Origin: Bacteroidales bacterium
GTDB lineage: Bacteria > Bacteroidota > Bacteroidia > Bacteroidales > Muribaculaceae
Length of the DNA: 12,459 bases
Direction: 5' to 3'
Assembly: GCA_019420545.1 (NCBI GenBank)
Contig: JAHZGZ010000161.1
Location: 6,677-19,135, forward strand
A program made the translations under genes and the position numbers. The notes beneath the pieces are model-generated. The model saw only the letters and a program-made list of their open reading frames with translations, searched no databases and had not been told where the DNA came from. Positions 6,970-12,459 of the stretch are shown in pieces. Each line of letters opens with the position of its first letter. Position 1 is the stretch's first letter.

Positions 6970-7062
6970 CAAGCGCATCACCCCGACATATCGGGCATTC
7001 TACGTGCTGGGGTATACTGGAGTGGAAGAGTATCCATGATGGAAAATATCCTACGAAGGATA

Positions 7063-7104
7063 ACATCGAATTTGACTGGGAGGGCGGCGCTTTAGCCCGC
7101 CACG
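7063..7104 (+). repeat. Repeat module A, left arm
   Basis: Bases 7074-7104 are the exact reverse complement of 7449-7479 (31 bp), and similarity continues a further ~8-10 bases outward with mismatches. The core GGCGGCGCTTTAGCCCGCC folds into a REP-like hairpin (GGCGG/CCGCC plus GC/GC around TTTA). A related copy is at 10251-10290. Confidence 0.9.
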
Positions 7105-7122
7105 CACTGCTTTGCAGCCATC

Positions 7123-7152
7123 CCTGTAGGAGATGCGGTTTTTAACCGCATC
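7123..7152 (+). repeat. Repeat module B, left arm, with hairpin
   Basis: CCTGTAGGAGA (7123-7133) is inverted at 7407-7417. The overlapping hairpin is GATGCGGTT (7132-7140), loop TTT, AACCGCATC (7144-7152), nine perfect pairs. Confidence 0.8.
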
Positions 7153-7230
7153 ATGCTCATTATAAGTATTTTTGGATCTGTGTATGAATATCCCAATCGT
7201 CCCCGCTGCGACAAAATTATTCTCTGTTGT

Positions 7231-7246
7231 CTCTGTGATCTCCGTG
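7231..7246 (-). repeat. Repeat module C
   Basis: This 16-mer, read on the minus strand as CACGGAGATCACAGAG, is identical to 10224-10239. It lies in the centre of the composite inverted repeat, surrounded by degenerate variants of itself. Confidence 0.75.
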
Positions 7247-7388
7247 CGTTTTAACCACATTTACAGCCCATCTCGGCTGCTCTGTGGGCTTTAGAGAGCG
7301 CGTACAGCGCGAGCGGTGCCCATGGAGCCGGATGGCCTCTGCGCTCTCTGCGGGCTCTGTGTGATTTTTTCGCAAATCAATGATGTTA

Positions 7389-7417
7389 ACGCGCTTGGAA
7401 AGCGCGTCTCCTACAGG
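7389..7417 (-). repeat. Repeat module B, right arm, with hairpin
   Basis: Inverted partner of 7123-7152. Here the stem is ACGCGCTT (7389-7396) with AAGCGCGT (7400-7407) around a 3-nt loop. The stem sequence differs from the left arm at paired positions, yet pairing is kept. Confidence 0.8.
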
Positions 7418-7448
7418 CGTGGCGGTGTCGTTGAAGTAGTGTGCGTTT

Positions 7449-7489
7449 CGTGGCGGGCTAAAGCGCCGCCCTCCCAGTCAGATTCCGTA
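7449..7489 (-). repeat. Repeat module A, right arm
   Basis: Bases 7449-7479 are the perfect inverted copy of 7074-7104, with imperfect extension to about 7489. It ends about 20 nt past the phosphopantetheinyl transferase stop (7510), and its hairpin may mark the 3' end of that minus-strand operon, which has no T-tract terminator. Confidence 0.9.
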
Positions 7490-7509
7490 CATAAACACAC
7501 TCTAAGTTA

Positions 7510-8082
7510 TTAGGGTTGTGTGAGGCTAATGGCGATGGTGGCGGAGGGTAGGGGGATGAGGCGGAAACGGCGCCCGTCGGGGATAGTGGCAACTTGTAGC
7601 GGGGCGTCGGGAGCCGGAAGGCGGATGCCGTCGGCGAAGGGGAGACCCGGGGTAAGCGCGGCTTTATAGACAGCCTCCTTGATAGTCCAGGCGCGGAGGA
7701 GCAGAGCGTCGGAAGCGGTCCATGGAGCAAGTTCTTCTGCCGAGAGGATGCGTGGGGCCACGTTGCGCAGGGCCTCTCGGAAATGTTCGCAGTCGATACC
7801 GATGGACGTTCCCTCGGGAGCTGTGGCAAGCATGGCTGTGTCGCTGCAATGAGTTATGGATAGGCTGCGCAGGATTGTATCGTTGAGGCGGACGTAGGGT
7901 GCGCCCGACTCTTCGTGGCACAGCGTGGCCGACGGGCCGAATGCATCGGCGACAAGACGCCTTACTGCCTCACGCTCAGTCTCACGGCGTGCGCTGCGGT
8001 CCGCGGCGCGGACGATGGCAATACGCCATACTGTTATGCCGCTGTCGAGATCGGCCCGCTCTATCCCGGTGTGGAGGCTCAT
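7510..8082 (-). CDS. 4'-phosphopantetheinyl transferase superfamily protein
   Basis: The 190-residue protein should transfer the phosphopantetheine arm of CoA to a carrier-protein serine in the cytosol. Family motifs are visible in order: SITHC (75-79, normally S-x-S/T-H), SIGIDCEH (93-100) with metal ligands Asp97 and Glu99, and AWTIKEAVYKA (131-141) with Lys135, Glu136 and Lys140. The match to the W-(S/T/C)-x-K-E-A-x-x-K signature is clear. It is shorter than Sfp (about 225 residues), in the usual range for compact bacterial members. Its ATG overlaps the stop of the gldD-like gene (ATGA), so translation is probably coupled and it is the last gene of the gldE operon. Whether it serves AcpP or a specialised carrier is unknown. 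Confidence 0.9.
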   Translation of the reverse strand: MSLHTGIERADLDSGITVWRIAIVRAADRSARRETEREAVRRLVADAFGPSATLCHEESGAPYVRLNDTILRSLSITHCSDTAMLATAPEGTSIGIDCEHFREALRNVAPRILSAEELAPWTASDALLLRAWTIKEAVYKAALTPGLPFADGIRLPAPDAPLQVATIPDGRRFRLIPLPSATIAISLTQP

Positions 8083-8678
8083 CTGACTGTAAGGTTCTTG
8101 GCCATGTGGATGAGGTCGCGTTCCACGCCATGGATTATCGGCAGGTAATATTCGGCGTCGTTGGCCGACGGGGGGAGCTCCAGGGCGCCGGTAAGGAGCA
8201 ACCCGGTGCTGTCGGTAGCGATGATCTGCAGCGGGGTTACCATTGCGCCGGGTGTGGATACGATTTCCGATGATAGACCACCGGGCGCGGCAAGTTCGGT
8301 GACCGTGCTGCGCAACCCTCCGGCGTTCAGCACCATGCGCTCATGGCGGTTGTCGATGGCATGGCGCAGGGAGTCGCCGCTAAGGCGGCTGAGGGTCAGG
8401 CGCAGTGTGGCGCCATAGCGCGGATAGATTACGTCGATCCATGTGGCGCCCTCGCCATGTACGGCAATCTCTACTGTCGTGGAGTCGTTGACCATAAGGT
8501 TGAGCGGCAGGGCTGCCGATGCGTGGCGGTAGATGGAGTCGTACAGCTCTATGCGGGGATACGCCGTGCGTCGGGGGACGGCCGATCCCTCGCCGCGTCC
8601 GCTGCATTCCCCCGTAAGGAGGATGAATACCGCGGCTACGGCAAACGTGGGTAGCATTAACAGAATGCGCTTCATCAT
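8079..8678 (-). CDS. gldD: GldD-like gliding/secretion-associated envelope protein
   Basis: This 199-residue protein resembles GldD, an envelope lipoprotein needed for gliding and type IX secretion in Flavobacterium. Family-like stretches are AYPRIEL (39-45) near the N terminus, WIDVIYPRYGATLRLT (80-95), the DS/H pattern DSLRHAIDNRHER (102-114), and the C-terminal TDSTGLLLTGALELPPSANDAEYYLPII followed by ERDLIHMAKNL. The gene lies directly downstream of gldE, its known partner. Residues 1-24 are a hydrophobic leader; Cys25 follows L-T-G-E, an atypical lipobox with Glu at -1, so lipidation is uncertain. I chose the ATG at 8678 because the in-frame extension to 8813 lies inside gldE and has no leader. 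A second ATG follows at 8675. The gap from gldE is 29 nt. Confidence 0.82.
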   Translation of the reverse strand: MMKRILLMLPTFAVAAVFILLTGECSGRGEGSAVPRRTAYPRIELYDSIYRHASAALPLNLMVNDSTTVEIAVHGEGATWIDVIYPRYGATLRLTLSRLSGDSLRHAIDNRHERMVLNAGGLRSTVTELAAPGGLSSEIVSTPGAMVTPLQIIATDSTGLLLTGALELPPSANDAEYYLPIIHGVERDLIHMAKNLTVR

Positions 8679-8707
8679 GTCTGGGTAGATGTGGATTAGG
8701 CCCTGTT

Positions 8708-10078
8708 TCAGCGGGCTTCGGGCGTGGTCTGGTCGGGATTTTCCTGCGGCATCACCTTTACACGCACCGACGATATGCGGTGGCGTTCGATGGAGATTAC
8801 CAGGAAGCGGCAACGGCGATATACGATGGATTCTTTCTGGCGCGGGAAGTCGCCCTTGATGGCGAGCAGCATGCCGGCGAGGGTGTCGCAGTCCTCGGTC
8901 ACGTCCTCATAGTCCTCCTCGTTGAGGCCGGTCACGCGGAAGAAATCGGTTAGAAGTGTCTTTCCTTCAAATACATATGTGTCGTCGGGGAGGCGCTTGT
9001 AGGTCAGCTCCTCCTCGTCGTACTCGTCGTTGATGTCGCCTACGATCTCTTCGAGCACATCCTCCATCGTCACGAGACCCTGTGTGCCGCCGTATTCGTC
9101 GATCACGATTGCCATGTGTATGCGTCGGCGGCGGAAGTCTTCGAGCAGATCGTCGATCATGCGCGATTCGGGCACGAAGTATGTCTCGCGTATAAGTTTC
9201 TGCCACTCAAATGTGTCGGGAGTGTTCTTGCCGATGTATGGCAGAAGGTCGCGGCTGTAAAGCACGCCGCGGATATTGTCGTCGGTGTCCTCTACCACGG
9301 GCAGGCGTGAGAATCCGCTCTGTAGCACCACGTCCATCACCTGGCTGAAGGTGAATGCGTAGTCGATAGTGGTCATGTCGACGCGCGGGGTCATGATCTG
9401 CGACGCGGTGGTGTCGCCGAATTCGAGTATCCCTTCGAGCATCTCTTTCTCGTCGGCACCCTTCACGTCGGTTACCTCAAGCGCCTGCGACAGGTCGTCG
9501 ACCGATATGTCGTCGACCTTCTTGGTGATCACGCGGTTGACTATCGAGCTGCTCCTTACGAGCATCGACGAGATGGGAAAAAACAGCTTTATGGCCGCGC
9601 TGATGCCTCCCGAGGCCATTTTGGCCCATCCTACGGTGTAGGTGTTGGCATAGAGTTTGGGCAATATCTCTCCGAACAGGAGGATGAGGAACGTGAGTAT
9701 CACCGACTGGAATATGAAGTCGAGCACTCCGCTCTCGAAATGGAAAATCTGGTTGAATGCGAAGTTACAGAGGATTACGATGGTCACGTTGACCAGATTG
9801 TTGGCAATCAGTATGGTTGCCAGAAGCCTCTGTGGTTGCTGCAGGAACCCTTCGATCGTGGTGCCTTTGGGCGACTCGGCGAGTTCCTCGCGCTGCGAGG
9901 GCGTAAGCGAGAAGTATGCGATCTCGCTGCCTGATACGAAGCCCGACATAAGCAGGGCCACGGCGGCGCAGATCAGTGCGATTATGCTCCCGAGGGTGGG
10001 AGTGTTTACTGTAATGAGTTGGGCGGCCATCACAAGCCCTGTAAGGGGCGAGGCCACCGGTAACGGATCTATATCCAA
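8708..10078 (-). CDS. gldE: GldE-like CNNM/CBS/CorC transporter-type membrane protein
   Basis: The 456-residue protein has the layout of the hemolysin C/CorC family. An N-terminal CNNM (DUF21) membrane domain (about 30-190) includes LLMSGFVSGSEIAYFSLTP (42-60) and LILLFGEILPKLYANTY. Paired CBS domains span about 225-350, with IMTPRVDM (228-235) and IDEYGGTQGLVTMEDVLEEIVGDI (326-349). A CorC/HlyC C-terminal domain follows (about 355-440). Family members are linked to divalent-cation transport. GldE is a GldD partner, and the gldD-like gene follows 29 nt downstream. The start is TTG at 10078, giving MDIDPLPV, which resembles the MDxDP start I recall for GldE proteins. The alternative ATG at 10030 would remove 16 residues and leave the membrane domain intact. 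The ssb and mutY genes found upstream in some relatives are absent. Confidence 0.9.
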   Translation of the reverse strand: MDIDPLPVASPLTGLVMAAQLITVNTPTLGSIIALICAAVALLMSGFVSGSEIAYFSLTPSQREELAESPKGTTIEGFLQQPQRLLATILIANNLVNVTIVILCNFAFNQIFHFESGVLDFIFQSVILTFLILLFGEILPKLYANTYTVGWAKMASGGISAAIKLFFPISSMLVRSSSIVNRVITKKVDDISVDDLSQALEVTDVKGADEKEMLEGILEFGDTTASQIMTPRVDMTTIDYAFTFSQVMDVVLQSGFSRLPVVEDTDDNIRGVLYSRDLLPYIGKNTPDTFEWQKLIRETYFVPESRMIDDLLEDFRRRRIHMAIVIDEYGGTQGLVTMEDVLEEIVGDINDEYDEEELTYKRLPDDTYVFEGKTLLTDFFRVTGLNEEDYEDVTEDCDTLAGMLLAIKGDFPRQKESIVYRRCRFLVISIERHRISSVRVKVMPQENPDQTTPEAR

Positions 10079-10104
10079 GACGGTCGGGTATTAGTGAGAC
10101 ATAT

Positions 10105-10139
10105 GCCGCGGCGTCTCCCCGTTCGGGAGCGCCTACGGC
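10105..10139 (-). promoter_or_regulatory. 5'-terminal stem-loop in the gldE leader
   Basis: GGCG/CGCC and CTCCC/GGGAG (10110-10133, one bulge) form a hairpin, extended by GCCG (10105-10108) with CGGC (10136-10139). If transcription starts near 10145, this hairpin sits only a few nucleotides from the mRNA 5' end, about 26 nt before the TTG start. It may stabilise the message or affect initiation (inference). Confidence 0.5.
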
Positions 10140-10150
10140 GATGGAAAGCA

Positions 10151-10182
10151 CAAAGTTAAGTAAACTTTTGCATTCCTCCCAA
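10151..10182 (-). promoter_or_regulatory. Bacteroidota promoter for the gldE-gldD-PPTase operon
   Basis: On the minus strand, TTG (10182-10180) and TAACTTTG (10158-10151) are separated by 21 nt, matching the -33/-7 arrangement. Predicted start near 10145 gives a ~65-nt leader before the TTG codon at 10078. Confidence 0.72.
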
Positions 10183-10223
10183 TCCGCGCCGCAAAATGAT
10201 ACGCGAAAATCCCGCACGGAGAC

Positions 10224-10239
10224 CACGGAGATCACAGAG
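10224..10239 (+). repeat. Repeat module C, second locus
   Basis: CACGGAGATCACAGAG, an exact inverted copy of 7231-7246, is preceded by a partial tandem (GCACGGAGAC, 10214-10223). Here modules C and A sit side by side. Confidence 0.75.
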
Positions 10240-10250
10240 GAAAAAGAGGT

Positions 10251-10290
10251 ACATCGAATTTACGCCGGGAGGGCTGCGCTTTAGCCCGCC
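10251..10290 (+). repeat. Repeat module A, third copy
   Basis: The 40-nt segment starts with ACATCGAATTT like 7063-7073 and shares the GGGAGGGC-x-GCGCTTTAGCCCGCC core, with one small indel and a few substitutions. It lies between the end of the PP2C-like gene and the gldE promoter. No gene is present in 10183-10339. Confidence 0.85.
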
Positions 10291-10339
10291 GCAATTTGCA
10301 CTGGCGTCACGTCAGTGGAAGATGTGGGGAATTGGCGCA

Positions 10340-11308
10340 TCAGTGGTGTGTGAAGCGTATGTAGGCGCGGTCGTCGAAGGAGAGATTGCCGGGGGTGATA
10401 CCTTTTGTGGAGAGGCCTTCGTGCATGCACATGGGGTCGACGGAAAGGATGCGCCGCAGGGCAGCCTCACTTTCGGCAAGTGTGGGCAATACTTCGGGAT
10501 AACCGTCGGAGGTGAGTATTATTTCGGTACCGGGCGCCACGTGGAATACCTTTACTTTGGAGGGGTCGATGTCTGTGCCGTCGAATACCGGGAAGCTGAA
10601 GCGCAGGCCGGGCGTGGGGTTGTTCTGAAGCATGGCCTGACGCTGCAGGAAGGGTGTGATGAATGCGCGCCCCGGGTCGGTCCGGGCCAATTCTTCGGGA
10701 GTCACGCCTGCGGCAAGCGCCGTCTCGTTCATTGCGGCGCGGGCGAGCGCCATGATATGGTCGATCTCTTTTTCATTGCGGGAATATACGTCGGCAAAGC
10801 GCAGCTGGCAGTCGCCGATCTGCCATATCTCGCGGCGGGCAATGCTGTAGATCACGCCATTGGCGACAAAACGCTTGTTTGGGGCCTCACGTATCTCTTC
10901 GGTAAGGCCGTGGGTTGTGTAGAACCCGGCGATGGCGCCGGTTATGAGGTCGATGGCTTCGGGCATTGTGGCGTCGGACGGGAGGGTACGGATGGCATCG
11001 CATATGATTTCCATGGCGAGGCGCCCGGATTTCTTGCCGTCGAGGGAGAAATCGCTTTTGGAGGTGGCGCCGTCTATCACGGCGATGTAATCAGGGGTCA
11101 CGACAATGCCGTCTTCATTAGCGGCGGGGCTTTTCTTCCCTTTCAGATAGCTTTCGGTGACGGTGACTGAGGCCGGAAGATCGGCGGGAAGCTGCCATTC
11201 GCTCGGGCCGTCGGTTAGTTGTGTTGTCTGTGCTGACATTGCGGGGCAGGAAATCAATGCGATGAATATTGTAATTGCGGTGGAAATGTGCAGGTTGGAG
11301 AGTCTCAT
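10340..11308 (-). CDS. Exported PP2C-like (PPM family) phosphatase
   Basis: The 322-residue protein shows PP2C-fold metal-site motifs in order: AANEDGIVV (62-70) with Glu65-Asp66, AVIDGATS (76-83) with Asp79-Gly80, WQIGDCQLRF (162-171, compare VGDSRAY), ILTSDGYPEV (264-273) with Asp268-Gly269, and LSFDDRAYI (309-317), the usual D-D/N-x-T region. Such enzymes are metal-dependent phosphatases, usually cytosolic Ser/Thr phosphatases. This one begins with a signal peptide (about 1-27, basic start, hydrophobic ISTAITIFIALIS, cleavage near SAQ), so it probably acts in the periplasm or beyond, where its substrate is unknown. It starts 1 nt after the stop of the GDPD gene, so the two form an operon with this gene second. 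The first-motif arginine of classic PP2Cs is not evident. An equally long frame on the opposite strand has no family motifs. Confidence 0.82.
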   Translation of the reverse strand: MRLSNLHISTAITIFIALISCPAMSAQTTQLTDGPSEWQLPADLPASVTVTESYLKGKKSPAANEDGIVVTPDYIAVIDGATSKSDFSLDGKKSGRLAMEIICDAIRTLPSDATMPEAIDLITGAIAGFYTTHGLTEEIREAPNKRFVANGVIYSIARREIWQIGDCQLRFADVYSRNEKEIDHIMALARAAMNETALAAGVTPEELARTDPGRAFITPFLQRQAMLQNNPTPGLRFSFPVFDGTDIDPSKVKVFHVAPGTEIILTSDGYPEVLPTLAESEAALRRILSVDPMCMHEGLSTKGITPGNLSFDDRAYIRFTHH

Positions 11309-11309
11309 A

Positions 11310-12209
11310 TCAGTCGTGGAGATTACGTGATTTCAGGTAATTGAGGAGGAGATCGAGGCGGTCGGTCTGTATGATGTTGGCTCTGAGTGTGTCGATGAGG
11401 TATCCGTAGGCGGCGTCACAGTCCTTCAGGGCCAGTTCGTCGTCATGACCTCCACACTGGGTGTCCCAGAGGGTGTTGTACCATATGCGGCTTCGGCCGG
11501 CAAGGCGTCCGGTGCCCTCCATGGCTTTGCCGAGGGTGGCGGGAACGGCATATTTCAGTTCGTGGACGGGCGCGTTGGGGTTGCGGAGCACATCGTCGAG
11601 GGCTTCCATGGCGCCGGCTTTCTCGAAGTTTATCTTCGGCATGTAGATTACCTCCTTGTAGCCATCTTCGAAAGATGAGAGGATGTCGGCGGCGCTGCGG
11701 TCGCTTTTCATTATCACCTGACGTGCGGTGCCGGTCTTGCGCAATATGGGGAGGAGCAGGCTGAAATAGGTGTCGGCTTTGTCGAGGTTGACGAGAATGC
11801 GGCCTTTGGCGGCGAGCATAGCCTCTTCGAGGGTGGGCACTTTATGAATGGTCTTTATACCGCATCCGTTTTTCAGATGGAGGGTGCGTATGGAGTCGGC
11901 CGTCCAGTCGGAGACTTTCCCTTTTCCGTTGGTGGTGCGGTCGAGGGTGGAGTCGTGCATCAGAATCAGAACGCTGTCTTTCGTTATACGCAGGTCGAGT
12001 TCAACTATGTCGGCTCCGGCTTCGATGCAATGCTCGATGGCGGCGATAGAGTTTTCCGGAGCATAACGCCAGTCGCCACGGTGGGAGGCTACCATCACTT
12101 TTCCGTCGATGGGGGTATTGAGCTGCCGGATAAGTGTGTCGACTCTGGTCTGTGCGTCGGCACAGAGACTGAAAACAAGTATCGCGATAATAGGAATGAT
12201 GTATTTCAT
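11310..12209 (-). CDS. Exported glycerophosphodiester phosphodiesterase
   Basis: The 299-residue enzyme should hydrolyse glycerophosphodiesters (for example deacylated phospholipids) to sn-glycerol 3-phosphate and an alcohol. Signal peptide is residues 1-19 (hydrophobic IIPIIAILVFSLC, cleavage near ADA-Q). The TIM-barrel motifs are clear: SHRGDWRYAPENS (42-54) with His43, Arg44 and Glu52; VELDLRITKD (69-78) with Glu70 and Asp72; LMHDSTLDRTTNGKG (83-97) with His85; and VPTLEEAM (124-131). The C-terminal TDRLDLLLNYLKSR is also typical. It is the first gene of a pair with the PP2C-like phosphatase (1-nt gap). No consensus promoter is visible in 12210-12343, upstream. Confidence 0.93.
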   Translation of the reverse strand: MKYIIPIIAILVFSLCADAQTRVDTLIRQLNTPIDGKVMVASHRGDWRYAPENSIAAIEHCIEAGADIVELDLRITKDSVLILMHDSTLDRTTNGKGKVSDWTADSIRTLHLKNGCGIKTIHKVPTLEEAMLAAKGRILVNLDKADTYFSLLLPILRKTGTARQVIMKSDRSAADILSSFEDGYKEVIYMPKINFEKAGAMEALDDVLRNPNAPVHELKYAVPATLGKAMEGTGRLAGRSRIWYNTLWDTQCGGHDDELALKDCDAAYGYLIDTLRANIIQTDRLDLLLNYLKSRNLHD

Positions 12210-12343
12210 TGGCGATGCCGGTTGATGATTATGATATCAGGATTGGTTTAGTTTACTTCTATAAATACAACGGGCGGGCTTTTTACCGCTAATGGCTATC
12301 ATTATTGTAGACGAAAAACTCATGCCGGCGGATAGTGCAAATG

Positions 12344-12396
12344 AAAAAAAGAACTCTTTGCAACCAATCCCGAAGGAATGAATCACAAAGAGTTCT
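12344..12396 (-). terminator. Rho-independent terminator of the tRNA-Asp transcript
   Basis: On the minus strand AGAACTCTTTG (12396-12386) pairs with CAAAGAGTTCT (12360-12350), 11 perfect pairs, followed by a T-tract (A-run 12344-12350 on +). It lies 14 nt past the tRNA 3' end. The remaining gap, 12210-12343, shows no gene or clear promoter. Confidence 0.9.
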
Positions 12397-12409
12397 CCTC
12401 TCTCCTCAG

Positions 12410-12459
12410 CGGTGCGTACGGGACTCGAACCCGTGACCCCATGCGTGACAGGCATGTAT
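12410..12459 (-). tRNA. tRNA-Asp (GTC anticodon), 3' part; 5' part beyond the window
   Basis: On the minus strand the anticodon arm is CATGC-CTGTCAC-GCATG with anticodon GTC. It is followed by a 5-nt variable loop, the T-arm ACGGG-TTCGAGT-CCCGT, acceptor strand ACGCACC and discriminator G. CCA is not encoded. The acceptor 5' strand and D-arm lie outside the window. Confidence 0.93.

Larger units (their letters stand above)
6970..7509. other. Non-coding, palindrome-rich intergenic region
   Basis: The 540 bp between the asd terminator and the phosphopantetheinyl transferase gene contain no credible gene. The few open frames are short, share no family pattern and run through inverted repeats. 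Visible structures are hairpins CCCGA/TCGGG (6982-6995) and TATCCT/AGGATA (7047-7062), then the composite inverted repeat (7063-7489). The central part (7155-7380) has degenerate CTCTGTG/CTCTGCG phrases and an inverted 9-mer (7293-7301 with 7341-7349). Confidence 0.8.

Noticed and set aside
6945..7513. Short open frames in the repeat region after asd (6945-7145, 7316-7513)
   Set aside because: They run through terminator and inverted-repeat sequence, have no homology pattern, and one overlaps the terminator stem itself.
10196..11170. 324-codon open frame on the + strand opposite the PP2C-like gene
   Set aside because: It has no recognisable motifs and is Gly/Val/Asp-rich in the way of mirror frames. 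It starts within the repeat region. The minus-strand frame carries ordered PP2C motifs and a signal peptide.

Overview
The window looks like a chromosomal segment from a gut-type Bacteroidota (order Bacteroidales). Muribaculaceae or a relative is my inference; no marker gene fixes the family. Supporting signs are Bacteroidota -7 promoter elements (TAnnTTTG) before several genes, weak or absent Shine-Dalgarno sites, a gldE-gldD pair, the Bacteroidota-type GlmU-like protein, and a large secreted GH3 glycosidase.

Layout. (1) Positions 15-1379 hold a small lower-GC cassette: an SMR-family exporter and a NimA-like flavin/pyridoxamine-oxidase-fold protein on the + strand, bracketed by two ~195-bp direct repeats about 91% identical. 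(2) Positions 1374-4149 (minus) hold a secreted GH3 glycosidase with a clear rho-independent terminator and its own -7 element, preceded by an unrecognised small membrane protein. (3) Positions 4344-6969 (plus) hold a GlmU-like left-handed beta-helix protein and aspartate-semialdehyde dehydrogenase (asd). asd has a textbook Bacteroidota promoter and is followed by a strong terminator. (4) Positions 6970-7509 are non-coding and repeat-rich: a composite inverted repeat with 31-bp perfect arms and inner hairpins whose stems differ by compensatory changes. Parts of it recur at 10224-10290. (5) Positions 7510-10182 (minus) form the gldE-gldD-phosphopantetheinyl transferase operon with its promoter. 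(6) Positions 10340-12209 (minus) hold a two-gene operon for two exported enzymes, a glycerophosphodiester phosphodiesterase followed by a PP2C-like phosphatase. (7) The right edge carries the 3' part of tRNA-Asp(GTC) on the minus strand and its terminator.

How the genes fit together. asd (lysine/threonine/methionine/diaminopimelate branch) and the GlmU-like protein (sugar-nucleotide or hexosamine metabolism, inferred) are housekeeping. GldE and GldD are envelope proteins needed for gliding/type IX secretion in Flavobacterium, here coupled to a phosphopantetheinyl transferase. The exported GDPD/PP2C pair suggests a periplasmic phosphate-ester or dephosphorylation function that I cannot name. 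The SMR/Nim-like pair looks like an acquired detoxification module. The least explained items are the repeat-flanked cassette, the exported PP2C-GDPD operon and the composite palindromic repeat family.
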